49,966 bases of DNA from UBA10438 sp044238605 (GCA_044238605.1 JBIICY010000011.1:1-49966), one strand, 5' to 3'; numbered from the stretch's first letter, positions 34,829 to 44,361 are shown. Notes: a model not told the origin generated them from the sequence alone. Numbers and translations: made by a program.

Positions 34829-37729
34829 ATGCCATTTTACATAACGGTTTTGTTAACAACGCTTCTGGGCACTTTCTGCTCTGCTCAAGATCTCACACGA
34901 TACGTAGATCCCATGACTGGCACGGGGGGCACGGGGCACACATATCCAGGAGCTACGCTTCCCTATGGGATGGTGCAGCTAAGTCCAGACACGCGGCGCG
35001 ATGGTAGCTGGGAGGGATGCAGTGGTTACTACCACAGCGATTCTTTGATCTATGGCTTTTCGCATACGCATCTGAGTGGCACCGGGTGCTCTGATTATGG
35101 CGATATCCTCGTGATGCCTTTTGTTGGCAGCATAAGCTTTGATCCGGCTACTTATGCCTCGATGTATCGTCATAGCGATGAATATGCAGAGCCCGGCTAC
35201 TATGCCGTTACTCTAACAGATCATGATATACGGGCTGAACTCACTGCCACGAAGCGCACTGGGCTGCACAAATACACGTTCCCTTCGCGAGCCTCGCGAA
35301 ATCAGCAAGTACTCGTAGATCTGCGGCATCGAGACAAAACGATAGATGCCGAACTACGCATAGTAGGGCCAACGCGCATCGTTGGATTTCGACGCAGTGA
35401 AGCTTGGGCCAGAGATCAGCATGTGTACTTTGTGATGGAGTTCTCTCGCCCCATCATCTCATGTTTCCGAAATCCTGACATGACATCCGTGCCCGTTGGT
35501 AGCGCCATCAGCGGTACCGATGTTGCTGTTGCGCTTCAGTTTGCACCAGGTCCTCGTGAGCTACTTGTGCGAGTTGGAATAAGCAGTGTTGATGTTGAAG
35601 GAGCCAGTAAGAATCTGCTGTCTGAGCTGTCACATTGGGATCTTCAGAGAGTCCGAAAAGACGCTATTGATGCATGGAACGAGGAGCTCGGACGCATCAC
35701 CGTACACGGTAACAACAAGCGCGATCTTGCAAACTTTTATACCGCGCTCTATCACACGATGGTGGTACCCAATGTGATGTCGGATGTGGACGGACGCTAT
35801 CGCGGACGCGACAACCAGATACATGTTTCAACGACGCACACCCAGTACACGGTCTTCAGTCTGTGGGATACCTTTCGTGCAGCCCACCCGCTCTATACGC
35901 TGATAGATAGCGCCCGCACGCTGGACTACATCAAGACCTTTCTGAATCAGTATCAGCAGGGCGGACGCCTGCCGGTATGGGAGCTAAGTGCCAACGAGAC
36001 AGACTGCATGATCGGATATCATAGTATTCCCGTCATCACCGACGCGCTTGTCAAAGGCATCACTTCTTTCGACACTACCCTTGCATTTGAGGCAATGAAA
36101 AAAAGTGCCAACTGGGATCATCTTGGGCTGCCCGCATACAAGGCACGGGGCTACATCGCTGTAGAAGACGAACATGAATCTGTTTCCAAGACGCTCGAGT
36201 ATGCATTCGATGACTGGTGCATTGCAGAAGTCGCGCGCATGCTTGGCAAGACGCAAGACATGCATACATACTACCGCAGGGCAGCTTCGTATCGCAACGT
36301 CTACGATTCAGCTTCAGGCTTTATGCGTCCTCGGCGCAATGGCGAGTTCCTGCCGCGATTCGATCCTCGTGAGGTTAACAATCACTATACCGAAGCCAAC
36401 AGCTGGCAATACTCGTTTTTTGTCCCGCATGATATCCCGGGTCTCGTCAATCTCATGGGCGGACCCACACAAGCCGAACGGAAGCTCGATGATCTCTTTA
36501 CAGCTCCAACACAAACAACTGGCCGGACACAGGCTGATATCACGGGGCTTATCGGACAGTACGCACACGGCAATGAGCCGAGTCACCACATGGCATATCT
36601 CTACAACTACATTGGCAAGCCGTGGAAGACGCAGCGCCTTGTTCGGCAGATCATTGATAGTCTCTACAAACTCGGACCAGAGGGACTTCCTGGAAATGAA
36701 GATTGCGGACAGATGTCAGCATGGTATGTGTGGAGTGCTTTAGGTCTCTATCCGGTAACACCGGGGAGCCCCTACTACGCTATTGGATCGCCGCTGTTCG
36801 ATACTGCACGCGTGGCCATTGGTAATCGCTCCGTTAACATCGTGTGCAAGCGTGAGTCACCATCGTCGATCTATGTTCATCAGCTACTCGTTGACGGAAC
36901 GCCACACGCAGGCAATCTCCTTTCACACCAACAGCTCACTCAAGCACGGGAGATCCGTTTTGAGCTCGGCGACCTAGTGAACACGGAGCGCGGCACGGAT
37001 ATTGAGTTGCGAGGTGCCATGCCGGATATAACTTTCGTTACTGCACCGATTATCACGGCACCTGATAAGTTGTTTACCGACAGTACCCGTATCATCATCA
37101 ACGGCAGTAGTGTGCGATATAGCGTAAATGGTGATTCCACCGTTTTACCGTTGCACTATAACGGACCAATCACGGTGACTTCCACGACGCGCATTCATGC
37201 ACGGGCATACCGCGGAGATGACAGCAGCGGGATAACCTCTGCAACGTTCTATCGCGTCCCCGCGCGCTGGCAGGTAACACTCCACAGCACTCCTAACCCA
37301 CAGTACCTTGCCGAAGGCCCCATCTCAATGATCGACGGTATTCGCGGGTCTGTTGTATGGCGTAAAGGTGATTGGCATGGCATACAGGGGGCCGATATGG
37401 ATGTTGAGATTGCCATGGACACAATCTCGCAGATCAGCAACGTGGGCGCAGGCTTCCTGCAGGATGTTCGCCCTTGGATTGTATTCCCAACCTCGATAGA
37501 TGTTCAGACATCCCTCGACGGCATTGCGTGGACCGATGCAGGTTCGGCATCACACACAGTTCCAGTCACCGACATGACTCCGCAGCTCGCCACGCTGGAC
37601 GTCTCCTTTGCACCGCGATCTGCAAGATTTGTTCGAGTTCGTGCACGCACCTTCGGGAAGCTCCCCGACTGGCATCCAGGGGCTGGAGGCGATGCGTTCA
37701 TCTTTTGCGATGAGATAACTGTGAGGTAG
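34829..37729 (+). CDS. GH92 family alpha-mannosidase with accessory domains
   Basis: A 966-residue exported glycosidase. A signal peptide (ITVLLTTLLGTFCSAQ) is followed by the two-domain GH92 enzyme: YVDPMTGTGGTGHTYPGAT, YGFSHTHLSGTGCSDYGDIL, PVWELSANETDCMIGYHS, GNEPSHHMAYLYNYIGKPW and the signature GNEDCGQMSAWYVWSALGLY. GH92 enzymes are calcium-dependent exo-alpha-mannosidases acting on N-glycan or mannan. After residue about 730 come a chitobiase-C-like segment (YSVNGDSTVLPLHYNGPITV) and a discoidin F5/8-type C domain near the end (RFVRVRARTFGKLP), both probably sugar-binding. No T9SS tail is seen. A heptamer array begins just after its stop. Confidence 0.93.
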   Translation: MPFYITVLLTTLLGTFCSAQDLTRYVDPMTGTGGTGHTYPGATLPYGMVQLSPDTRRDGSWEGCSGYYHSDSLIYGFSHTHLSGTGCSDYGDILVMPFVGSISFDPATYASMYRHSDEYAEPGYYAVTLTDHDIRAELTATKRTGLHKYTFPSRASRNQQVLVDLRHRDKTIDAELRIVGPTRIVGFRRSEAWARDQHVYFVMEFSRPIISCFRNPDMTSVPVGSAISGTDVAVALQFAPGPRELLVRVGISSVDVEGASKNLLSELSHWDLQRVRKDAIDAWNEELGRITVHGNNKRDLANFYTALYHTMVVPNVMSDVDGRYRGRDNQIHVSTTHTQYTVFSLWDTFRAAHPLYTLIDSARTLDYIKTFLNQYQQGGRLPVWELSANETDCMIGYHSIPVITDALVKGITSFDTTLAFEAMKKSANWDHLGLPAYKARGYIAVEDEHESVSKTLEYAFDDWCIAEVARMLGKTQDMHTYYRRAASYRNVYDSASGFMRPRRNGEFLPRFDPREVNNHYTEANSWQYSFFVPHDIPGLVNLMGGPTQAERKLDDLFTAPTQTTGRTQADITGLIGQYAHGNEPSHHMAYLYNYIGKPWKTQRLVRQIIDSLYKLGPEGLPGNEDCGQMSAWYVWSALGLYPVTPGSPYYAIGSPLFDTARVAIGNRSVNIVCKRESPSSIYVHQLLVDGTPHAGNLLSHQQLTQAREIRFELGDLVNTERGTDIELRGAMPDITFVTAPIITAPDKLFTDSTRIIINGSSVRYSVNGDSTVLPLHYNGPITVTSTTRIHARAYRGDDSSGITSATFYRVPARWQVTLHSTPNPQYLAEGPISMIDGIRGSVVWRKGDWHGIQGADMDVEIAMDTISQISNVGAGFLQDVRPWIVFPTSIDVQTSLDGIAWTDAGSASHTVPVTDMTPQLATLDVSFAPRSARFVRVRARTFGKLPDWHPGAGGDAFIFCDEITVR

Positions 37730-37730
37730 A

Positions 37731-37786
37731 GGTGCTAGGTACTGGGTACTAGGTACTAGGTACTGGGTACGAGGTACTGGGTACAA
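37731..37786. repeat. Heptanucleotide tandem array (GGTACTA/GGTACTG)
   Basis: Eight 7-base units in register from 37731: GGTGCTA, GGTACTG, GGTACTA, GGTACTA, GGTACTG, GGTACGA, GGTACTG, GGTACAA. It begins 1 base after the GH92 stop and fills the convergent gap. Its reverse complement, TAGTACC, occurs as a variant unit in the array at 38891-39009, so the two arrays are related and inverted. Confidence 0.9.
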
Positions 37787-37790
37787 CGAG

Positions 37791-38840
37791 CTAGAACGTT
37801 GTTGTGACCTTGCGAAACGATCCTGGCTTGGTGAATGATCTTACCCATGATTTACCGCCATCTGTTGTGCGGACGATGTGACCTAGTTGTGGGAAGTTGC
37901 TTGTTTCTCCACATGCGATAGCATAAGAGTTGTCAAATGCGCTGATTCCAAGCATAAATGCCGCTCCCAGTCCTGGTCGAACATCCGTCCAGCCCTTGCC
38001 AGCATCATCAGTGCGAATAAGATGCCCCATATCCATAGCGGCCATCCATGTGTTGGCACTGAGCATGATAAGATGGTTGATATCAGCTCCCCCTCCACCA
38101 CCAAAGATCCTTGTTGAGTCGTTACGCCACGTCATGCCATTGTCCGTGCTGAGGCTGTAGTAATTCGTTGTACCGTAGACTATGATTGAGCTACCGTATG
38201 TCGCAGCAGATATCCACGTGTGTAGCGAATCAAACTTGTTCGGTAGTTCAACTCGCTGCCATGTAGCACCACCGTCAGTGGTTTGACGTATTACACCAAT
38301 ACGCTCTGTATCTGAAACTGGAACATTGCCAACGATGTATGCTCTCGTATCTGTAAGAGCCACAACGCCTTGAAATTGTGCCTCTTCCATTCCAGGAACC
38401 TGAGACTTTGTCCAATTCAACCCGGCATCATTCGAAAAGTACACAGTACCATGGCTGCCGCTAACAACAAGGGTATTTGCCCCAACAGTACTGATGCAAT
38501 ACAGCTCGCAATCTAGATCGTTGGCTGGCGTCTGGACTGCCTTCCATACCTTTCCGCCATCGGTTGTCTTTACAATCCTATTGCGTGAACAGACTACCCA
38601 CACTGTATTTGCATCAATAGCCTTGACGTCAAGCACATTGACATCCTTAAGTGATTCCTGCCCCACCCCCTGTCGGGTAAACGTTACGCCGCCATCACTG
38701 GTGTGGTATATCGCACCATAGTGTACTGAATCAGTATCACCAACGACCCATGCATAACGGTTACCTGCTACGGGTTCATCAGGTGAAGTACAACTAACAA
38801 CAAGGATCGCAAGACCAAGAATTGCAATGAGGGTTCGCAT
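37791..38840 (-). CDS. Lipoprotein with Asp-box/YCF48-like beta-propeller
   Basis: A 349-residue lipoprotein with lipobox VVSC after TLIAILGLAIL. The mature part is made of propeller blades bearing Asp-box motifs: HTSDGGVTF, KTTDGGKVWKAV, FSNDAGLNWTKS, QTTDGGATWQRV, STDNGMTWRN, RTDDAGKGWTD and RTTDGGKSWVRS. Such propellers occur in YCF48-like assembly factors and in sialidase-like folds; no catalytic site is recognised. ATG 38840 begins the signal peptide. The gene is flanked by related heptamer arrays in opposite orientation. Confidence 0.85.
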   Translation of the reverse strand: MRTLIAILGLAILVVSCTSPDEPVAGNRYAWVVGDTDSVHYGAIYHTSDGGVTFTRQGVGQESLKDVNVLDVKAIDANTVWVVCSRNRIVKTTDGGKVWKAVQTPANDLDCELYCISTVGANTLVVSGSHGTVYFSNDAGLNWTKSQVPGMEEAQFQGVVALTDTRAYIVGNVPVSDTERIGVIRQTTDGGATWQRVELPNKFDSLHTWISAATYGSSIIVYGTTNYYSLSTDNGMTWRNDSTRIFGGGGGADINHLIMLSANTWMAAMDMGHLIRTDDAGKGWTDVRPGLGAAFMLGISAFDNSYAIACGETSNFPQLGHIVRTTDGGKSWVRSFTKPGSFRKVTTTF

Positions 38841-38890
38841 GGATGTGTAGTCAATTGTGTTACAGATCGGCAATTTACATTAACGGAATT

Positions 38891-39009
38891 CGAGTGCCGA
38901 GTGCCAAGTGCCGAATCCCTCGTCCCTAGTCCCTTGTCCCTTGTCCCTAGTACCTAGTCCCTCGTCCCTAGTCCCTTGTCCCCAGTCCCTAGTCCCCAGT
39001 ACCTAATAT
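38891..39009. repeat. Heptanucleotide tandem array (CTAGTCC family), 17 units
   Basis: Seventeen 7-base units run in perfect register from 38891: CGAGTGC twice, CAAGTGC, CGAATCC, then CTCGTCC, CTAGTCC, CTTGTCC, CTAGTAC, CCAGTCC and similar, ending CCAGTAC and CTAATAT. The last unit merges into the -7 element at 39007-39014. Some rotations read CCCCAGT, the heptamer of cyanobacterial STRR repeats as I remember them. Confidence 0.93.
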
Positions 39010-39014
39010 CTTTG
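39007..39014 (+). promoter_or_regulatory. -7 element 4 bases before the 39019 ATG (leaderless start)
   Basis: TATCTTTG is an exact TAnnTTTG match ending 4 bases before ATG 39019. The element overlaps the end of the heptamer array, and any -33 box lies within the array, so repeat number could alter promoter strength. Confidence 0.6.
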
Positions 39015-39018
39015 CCTT

Positions 39019-39930
39019 ATGCACTTCATTGTTTTTGTCCTCATAACACTCACATTCACCGTCACTGCCCAAATCCGTCCTTCACGCACATGGCATACGG
39101 ATGTTGCGCGTGTGCGAAATGTTCATGGTCCAATGCCATCACTCCTTGGTGGCGCTGAGATACAACGATCATCTGGTTCGTTAGGTGGCGAACAAGCGTG
39201 GCAGTTTCGGACACATGTGCAAGCTGAGACATACCGGTTTACAGACTCTACAAGTGATCTGCAGCTCACAACGTCTATTGAGGCTCATCAGGAGCTGACT
39301 GCAAATCCCCTAAACGACATCTCGTTCAATCCCAGAGCCATGCGATGGGAGGAGTTTTTCTGGTTTCATGCTGCACTTCGAGATGTATCTCTACGTGCAG
39401 GCTTCGTGCACAGGTGCAAGCATGATATCGATAATCTTGGCGGTGCCGATGAGGCCAATCCAACAAGCCCCTTACTTGCAGAACAGCGAACACTCATACT
39501 CACCGGGCCAACCATTGCGGCAACGTTTGCACCTATGCAGGGCACGGCGGGTACTTTCACGGCCTCATGCGGCGCGGAGTATTTTCTCAACGCGTCCGAT
39601 AATCGCAACCCTGCAACAACGAACATGTCGTGGAATTCCATGCAGGGGGCTGCATGGTTCCGCGCTCATCATGCGTATGGACTATCTCCGCATTTTGAGC
39701 TTGTAGGCACAGCTTACGCAGCATTGCCTTGGTACTCGTCGAGAGGTGTTTCCGATGGCTCTCTACCCTACGAGGCCAGAGCAGAGGTTGCCATTGCTGT
39801 TCGCGGGCCTGCTGCCAGGGCAGAACTTGCACTGGTTGCCGAGCGAATGTTCGACGAGGTGGCATTTACCGCACCTCAGTCCACGTCATTTGTTGGGATT
39901 TGTATACGGTTTATACCCCCGGTGAGATAA
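39019..39930 (+). CDS. Predicted outer-membrane protein of unknown function
   Basis: A 303-residue protein with a signal peptide (FIVFVLITLTFTVTAQ). The rest alternates hydrophobic and polar residues as in a beta barrel (AWQFRTHVQAETYRF, FFWFHAALRDVSLRAGFVH, AELALVAERMF) and ends with a strand containing aromatic and Ile residues. The stretch HRCKHDIDNL is suggestive of a metal or active site but is not assigned. I do not recognise the family. The promoter implies a leaderless mRNA. Confidence 0.65.
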   Translation: MHFIVFVLITLTFTVTAQIRPSRTWHTDVARVRNVHGPMPSLLGGAEIQRSSGSLGGEQAWQFRTHVQAETYRFTDSTSDLQLTTSIEAHQELTANPLNDISFNPRAMRWEEFFWFHAALRDVSLRAGFVHRCKHDIDNLGGADEANPTSPLLAEQRTLILTGPTIAATFAPMQGTAGTFTASCGAEYFLNASDNRNPATTNMSWNSMQGAAWFRAHHAYGLSPHFELVGTAYAALPWYSSRGVSDGSLPYEARAEVAIAVRGPAARAELALVAERMFDEVAFTAPQSTSFVGICIRFIPPVR

Positions 39931-39953
39931 TCGGAACCTTTTTGTCCCTTACA

Positions 39954-39975
39954 TTGTCTATGCGGTTGTAGACAA
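39954..39975. promoter_or_regulatory. 7-bp inverted repeat before the 39999 gene
   Basis: TTGTCTA (39954-39960) and TAGACAA (39969-39975) are perfect inverted repeats with an 8-base spacer, ending 23 bases before the ATG. There is no T-tract, so an operator or a weak hairpin between two co-directional genes is more likely than a terminator. Confidence 0.35.
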
Positions 39976-39998
39976 ATAACTTCTTTCTAGGTAACAAC

Positions 39999-42290
39999 AT
40001 GAAACGCACGATTCTGCTCTCGATTCTCGTCGTAACAACTTTTCTGTCTGCAATGGCTCAGCGCGACACCACGGCGCTGGGACTAACGCTCTACGGAAAG
40101 CTGCTTCAGGTTTCGCCTACCCTGCTGACAATCGAGGAGTATGAGAACGACAGCGCGGTAAGGGTCCAAGAGGTATCCATTATCACCGAAACGCTGATCG
40201 ACGGTTGCACGCTAGACAGCGTTCAGCTTGGAGTGAATACCTTGGTTGTGCTCTCTCCTACGAGGATCTATCCGCCTCAGGCAGAGATCGTCAAGTTCGA
40301 CGGCTGCATTGCACATGTCGACGTTATGGCTGTTGTCAACTCGATTACGGCAACGGCCCTCGAGGTAACAACAACCTCGTCGTCGGTGTATGGTGTGGCC
40401 GGAACAACGGTGACGTTCGATGTTACCTCACTTTCACAGTACTACTCATGCGACGGACTTCCCCTCACTCGCGATGATGTACGTGTGGGAGACCCCATCT
40501 ACCTCAGGTCGAGTGGTCCAACAACCGACCCTGTTGTAGCATATCTGCAACTTCAAAACGATTGTTCTCAAGTTTCAGCTGCCGAAGCAACGTTTGTGTC
40601 AGTTGTTGATTCTGTGATGTATCTGTTGGTAGACAACTCGGCAGATACACTTGCACTTCTGCTCGATGCCGACTTTATCAACTCGCTTGTGCCCGGAGAC
40701 AGTGCCCTTCCGCTTTACAGATGTGACGGAACACCAATGGAACTTGATGAACTTCTTCCAGGGATGTCGATGTCCGTTACGTATTTGATTTCCCCACGTA
40801 AGGGTACGTTCTTCCAGTATGGATTTGTGCGGGAGAACTGTCCATCATATCTGGGGGGAACAATCACAGATATTGACGGCAATGTTGTGACAGTCACGCA
40901 GTACAGTCAATCATGGGAAGGAACAATCACAAGCGAGACGGAGATTGTGACATGCAAGGGCGAGTTCATGTCAGCAGCCGACCTAACAGTCGGTATGTAT
41001 GTTGATGGGTATGCCATGGACAACGGCGGTGTGCTCGAAATCGGTCGCCTCAAAGTCCTTGATGACTGCCCTTATGCTTTCAGCACCGCAGGGATGGTGA
41101 AGGAAATCACGTCATCGGCTGTAACAATCGAAACAATCGATCCGATCACTGGCGAGCTGGTTGGTCTCGAGCTTGCATTCGATGACGCTACACAGGTTGT
41201 AGACTGCACAGGCTTGCCAGTTACTCGTAATGAGATCGTCACCGGGACAGTTGTCACTGCATACTATCGCATGAGTAACGGGGCTGCCACGGCCGACATG
41301 ATTTTTGTGATGGATCCATGTGTGTCCAACTACGTCAGCGGATCAATCAAATCGGTTAACGACTCCACCGTAACGATACTGTGGGATAACGGTGATGAAC
41401 GTACGTTACTGTTCAACGAGTCATCAAAGATCGTGAATTGCCGCGGTGAACTGTACACCCTCACAAACGATGCTGCCGGTGCTCGCATTGAGGGTTCGGC
41501 AACGGATGCTCGCAACAGTGGATTGATCCTCAACGCGACGGTATATGTGAACTGTATTCAAGCAGGCATTATCACTGGTACAATCTCTGGCGCAACAGAC
41601 TCCAGTATCACAGTTGTTACAACACAGGGAACACGAGATGCACTGCGGGCCCCGTATAGCATGGTTTCGAATGATGCGGGAATTCTTCTTGAATGGTCTG
41701 AACTAACCGTTGGACGCACCGTATGCGCTACGATTGATGAAACAACGCAGACGATCCTTCAAGCGTTTGTTGATGTATCATGCGAGAATGGCGTACGCCA
41801 AAGTGTTGACCCAACAATGATTGTTGGTGTACTCAAGGGCGTTGTAAACAACGAGCTCACAATCTCCACACAATCAGGCGAAATGGTGTTTGCTATCTCA
41901 GCTGCGACGCAGATGATGGACGAGAAACGCTCGACACTTACTGCCGAGAACATGACAACTGGCAGCGCCGTCCGCGTGATGGCGAAGAATCACAATACAG
42001 CACTCACACCTATCGCATCGATGGTTGTTCTGCTCTCAACAACTAGTGTAGATGACGAACAAGCCTATGTCTCAGACCTTACGGTGTACCCTAATCCAGC
42101 ATCAGGCATCGTAACCTTCCAGTCTGCAGAACCTTTCGTTTCGATTACGATTTCAGACCTGCTTGGAGCACGCGTAGCCGAGCTTCGTGGTACAGCAACG
42201 TTTGATGCGTCGGCTCTTGCACCTGGCACATACGTTGTGAACGCTCAACGAGGATCGCAGCGCATAACAGCGATGCTGGTAAAGAAGTAA
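39999..42290 (+). CDS. T9SS-secreted protein with about eight DUF5666-like Cys-paired repeats
   Basis: A 763-residue exported protein. A signal peptide (TILLSILVVTTFLSAMAQ) is followed by eight degenerate repeats of about 80 residues. Each repeat follows the plan GxIxxIxxxxVTI, a T-x-(I/V)-(V/D)-x-C-x-G strand, a (D/E)-L-xxG-xxV strand and a closing Cys, for example IVTCKGEFMSAADLTVGMYV with LKVLDDC, and QVVDCTGLPVTRNEIVTG with MIFVMDPC. The layout recalls DUF5666 beta barrels. Most repeats keep one Cys pair, probably a disulfide; the last has none. The C-terminus is a T9SS sorting domain (LTVYPNPASGIVTFQS..LAPGTYVVNAQRG). Confidence 0.82.
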   Translation: MKRTILLSILVVTTFLSAMAQRDTTALGLTLYGKLLQVSPTLLTIEEYENDSAVRVQEVSIITETLIDGCTLDSVQLGVNTLVVLSPTRIYPPQAEIVKFDGCIAHVDVMAVVNSITATALEVTTTSSSVYGVAGTTVTFDVTSLSQYYSCDGLPLTRDDVRVGDPIYLRSSGPTTDPVVAYLQLQNDCSQVSAAEATFVSVVDSVMYLLVDNSADTLALLLDADFINSLVPGDSALPLYRCDGTPMELDELLPGMSMSVTYLISPRKGTFFQYGFVRENCPSYLGGTITDIDGNVVTVTQYSQSWEGTITSETEIVTCKGEFMSAADLTVGMYVDGYAMDNGGVLEIGRLKVLDDCPYAFSTAGMVKEITSSAVTIETIDPITGELVGLELAFDDATQVVDCTGLPVTRNEIVTGTVVTAYYRMSNGAATADMIFVMDPCVSNYVSGSIKSVNDSTVTILWDNGDERTLLFNESSKIVNCRGELYTLTNDAAGARIEGSATDARNSGLILNATVYVNCIQAGIITGTISGATDSSITVVTTQGTRDALRAPYSMVSNDAGILLEWSELTVGRTVCATIDETTQTILQAFVDVSCENGVRQSVDPTMIVGVLKGVVNNELTISTQSGEMVFAISAATQMMDEKRSTLTAENMTTGSAVRVMAKNHNTALTPIASMVVLLSTTSVDDEQAYVSDLTVYPNPASGIVTFQSAEPFVSITISDLLGARVAELRGTATFDASALAPGTYVVNAQRGSQRITAMLVKK

Positions 42291-42294
42291 GGGA

Positions 42295-44361
42295 CTACTC
42301 ACACTCTCCTGCTTCACACATCACCACAGTTTTCCCTGCTGGGGGCTTGAGGCCTGCAAAGCGCTTTGTGTATTGAGGTACGCGGATTTCAACACCGGCG
42401 GCGCGCTTGAGTGAGTACGGCAAGTCTCGCTGATCGATAGCTTGACCGCGCGAACGGACTACCAGTACGCCTCGGTCTTGATACTCTCGATAGAGTGGTA
42501 TGGTCTCGCGGCAGAGGTTGTCAAAAAGTATAGCAAAGTACATGGAGCGTAGGTCGCTCAGGAGCTGGTTGCCCCCTGCCAAGCCTCCGTACCCTCCTCT
42601 GTTAAAGTGCCTGCCCTCCTTGATGAAGGGGATAATCATGCTGTCTACCTCGATGTGGGGTGCCAGCGCATGGACAGCATCAAAGTCGCGTCCGGTATAC
42701 ATGCAGTTTGGATGAATACTGCGGTCGTCGGTGGTGCCGATATACGTTACAACTACTCGCAAGCCAGCATCAATAGCGTTTTTCACACACTGATCCGTTA
42801 AGGCACTGCGCACTTCATCTCGCATGTGCTCGATGGTACGGTCTACCATGTCGGCCCAGACTGCACCACTGTCCGACAACTCATTGTAGTTCACGCAGTT
42901 TTCTGCGCCCCTTCGTGATCGGATGAGCTTTGCAGGCTGGAACTCGTAACGGTAAGCTTCGTTGGTTTCACAATGCTCTGGTTGTTTGAGCTCTTCGCAT
43001 GGCACGTCGTCTGTGAAAAGTGATGTGCACGGCGTGTACTGTTTGTACTTCTGCGTTGTTGGACACCAATACGTTGTTACAAAAAACGGTACGTTAAAGG
43101 TGCGGAAGGTAAACTCACATGTGCGGCGTCGCTCGGTTGTATCGACAAGATAGATCGTGTGTTCTACGTTTGGACTGCATCCGTTCATGCCAATGACAAG
43201 TGTGTCGATACTACTCACAAAGCCAGTGGGCACATTCACTGCCTGCACAATGTATGTGTGTGTGCGGGTGTCTGAAGTAGGGCCAGTACCTGTGGTGGCA
43301 GACTCTATCTTCCAACGCAGATAGCCGTCTGCATCTGTCATTCTCATGAATGATGTGTCGCGGTCTGTATCGTAGATGCGAATGCTTGTTCTAACGGAAT
43401 AGATAGAATCGAGCCGACCAAAGAACTTGATCTTCTCAGGATCTCTCACGAGCGTGCGTGCCGTTACACGCAAGCCTACAACTGGATCTTTGATGCGCTC
43501 CAGCTTGCGGTAGTAGAGTCTGTAGAGGCGCTGACCATTTACAACTCTGTCGCTGGAGAAAACTATCCAGCGTCCACCGGGTGTGATCACCGGATGGTAC
43601 TCATGCGAGCCACGCATATTCACACCAGGCATGGTAAGGGGCTTTGCTGTTCCGCGCGGCATGCCTGTTGAAGGATCTATCTCAACGGTGTAAATATCCT
43701 GATCGCCATCCTTGTTTGTTGAATAGTACAATGTTGTACCAACTACAAAGGGCGATGCTTCGTGATCATTTGCGCTACAGATCGACTGCAGCAGAACAGG
43801 CTCCGTCCAGGTACGTCCATTAAATGTGGTAACATACAGGTCTGCAACGCCAGACCCCGGACGCCTTCTATCGGATGAAAAGTAGAGCGTTGTGCCCTTT
43901 GTGCCGAATGCTGGTGTATCGTCCCACGCATCAGTATTGAAGGGCAGCCGTTCTGCCGTCCATGTGCCACTAGCCCCTTGCCGAGCTAGGTAAAGATCGT
44001 TCGATCGGCGTGCAGAGCCCTGCCATGGCCTGTCCGACACAAACACCGCACGCGTTGGATCGCACGGATGGAACGTTGGCACACCGTCATACGTAGATGC
44101 AGGCGAATTGAGAGCCTCATCAGCAATCACCTGGGGCGCGGCAAATCCCTGCTGCGCCGCAGTCGACGTAGCGAGGACGCGCTTGCCATCATCTGTTGCT
44201 GATTGGGCCAACGTAAGCCATGCTTCATGCTTGTTCGCTACAGTTCGAAACGACAATGCATACACATCTGACGTTCCGTTGAGACGTGGATCAAGAACAA
44301 CATCTGTGGTGTCTGCCATTAGCGGCAAACAGCTAACTAGTAGAGCAGCAATGAATCTCAT
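42295..44361 (-). CDS. PorE-like protein: PD40 propeller, Cys-rich segment, diverged OmpA-like domain
   Basis: A 688-residue exported protein and the last gene of a three-gene operon. After a signal peptide (IAALLVSCLPLMADT), residues to about 290 have PD40/WD40-like blades (FVSDRPWQGSARRSNDLYLA, LYFSSDRRRPGSGVADLYV, LYYSTNKDGDQDIYTV, IVFSSDRVVNGQRLYRL). A carboxypeptidase-regulatory-like segment follows (VVGLRVTARTL, MTDADGYLRWKI). A Cys-rich stretch (410-490) leads to a region with a diverged OmpA-like pattern: VVVTYIGTTDDR, GGNQLLSDLRSMYFAILF and KRAAGVEIRV. This order is that of PorE/SprE-type proteins linked to T9SS and peptidoglycan. The OmpA assignment is inference. Confidence 0.7.
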   Translation of the reverse strand: MRFIAALLVSCLPLMADTTDVVLDPRLNGTSDVYALSFRTVANKHEAWLTLAQSATDDGKRVLATSTAAQQGFAAPQVIADEALNSPASTYDGVPTFHPCDPTRAVFVSDRPWQGSARRSNDLYLARQGASGTWTAERLPFNTDAWDDTPAFGTKGTTLYFSSDRRRPGSGVADLYVTTFNGRTWTEPVLLQSICSANDHEASPFVVGTTLYYSTNKDGDQDIYTVEIDPSTGMPRGTAKPLTMPGVNMRGSHEYHPVITPGGRWIVFSSDRVVNGQRLYRLYYRKLERIKDPVVGLRVTARTLVRDPEKIKFFGRLDSIYSVRTSIRIYDTDRDTSFMRMTDADGYLRWKIESATTGTGPTSDTRTHTYIVQAVNVPTGFVSSIDTLVIGMNGCSPNVEHTIYLVDTTERRRTCEFTFRTFNVPFFVTTYWCPTTQKYKQYTPCTSLFTDDVPCEELKQPEHCETNEAYRYEFQPAKLIRSRRGAENCVNYNELSDSGAVWADMVDRTIEHMRDEVRSALTDQCVKNAIDAGLRVVVTYIGTTDDRSIHPNCMYTGRDFDAVHALAPHIEVDSMIIPFIKEGRHFNRGGYGGLAGGNQLLSDLRSMYFAILFDNLCRETIPLYREYQDRGVLVVRSRGQAIDQRDLPYSLKRAAGVEIRVPQYTKRFAGLKPPAGKTVVMCEAGECE

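Noticed and set aside
37727..37786. Extension of the GH92 gene into the repeat
   Set aside because: A clear TAG stop at 37727-37729 follows the complete F5/8-type domain.
38891..39009. Telomere-like repeat marking a chromosome or plasmid end
   Set aside because: The array is internal, degenerate, and flanked on both sides by ordinary genes.
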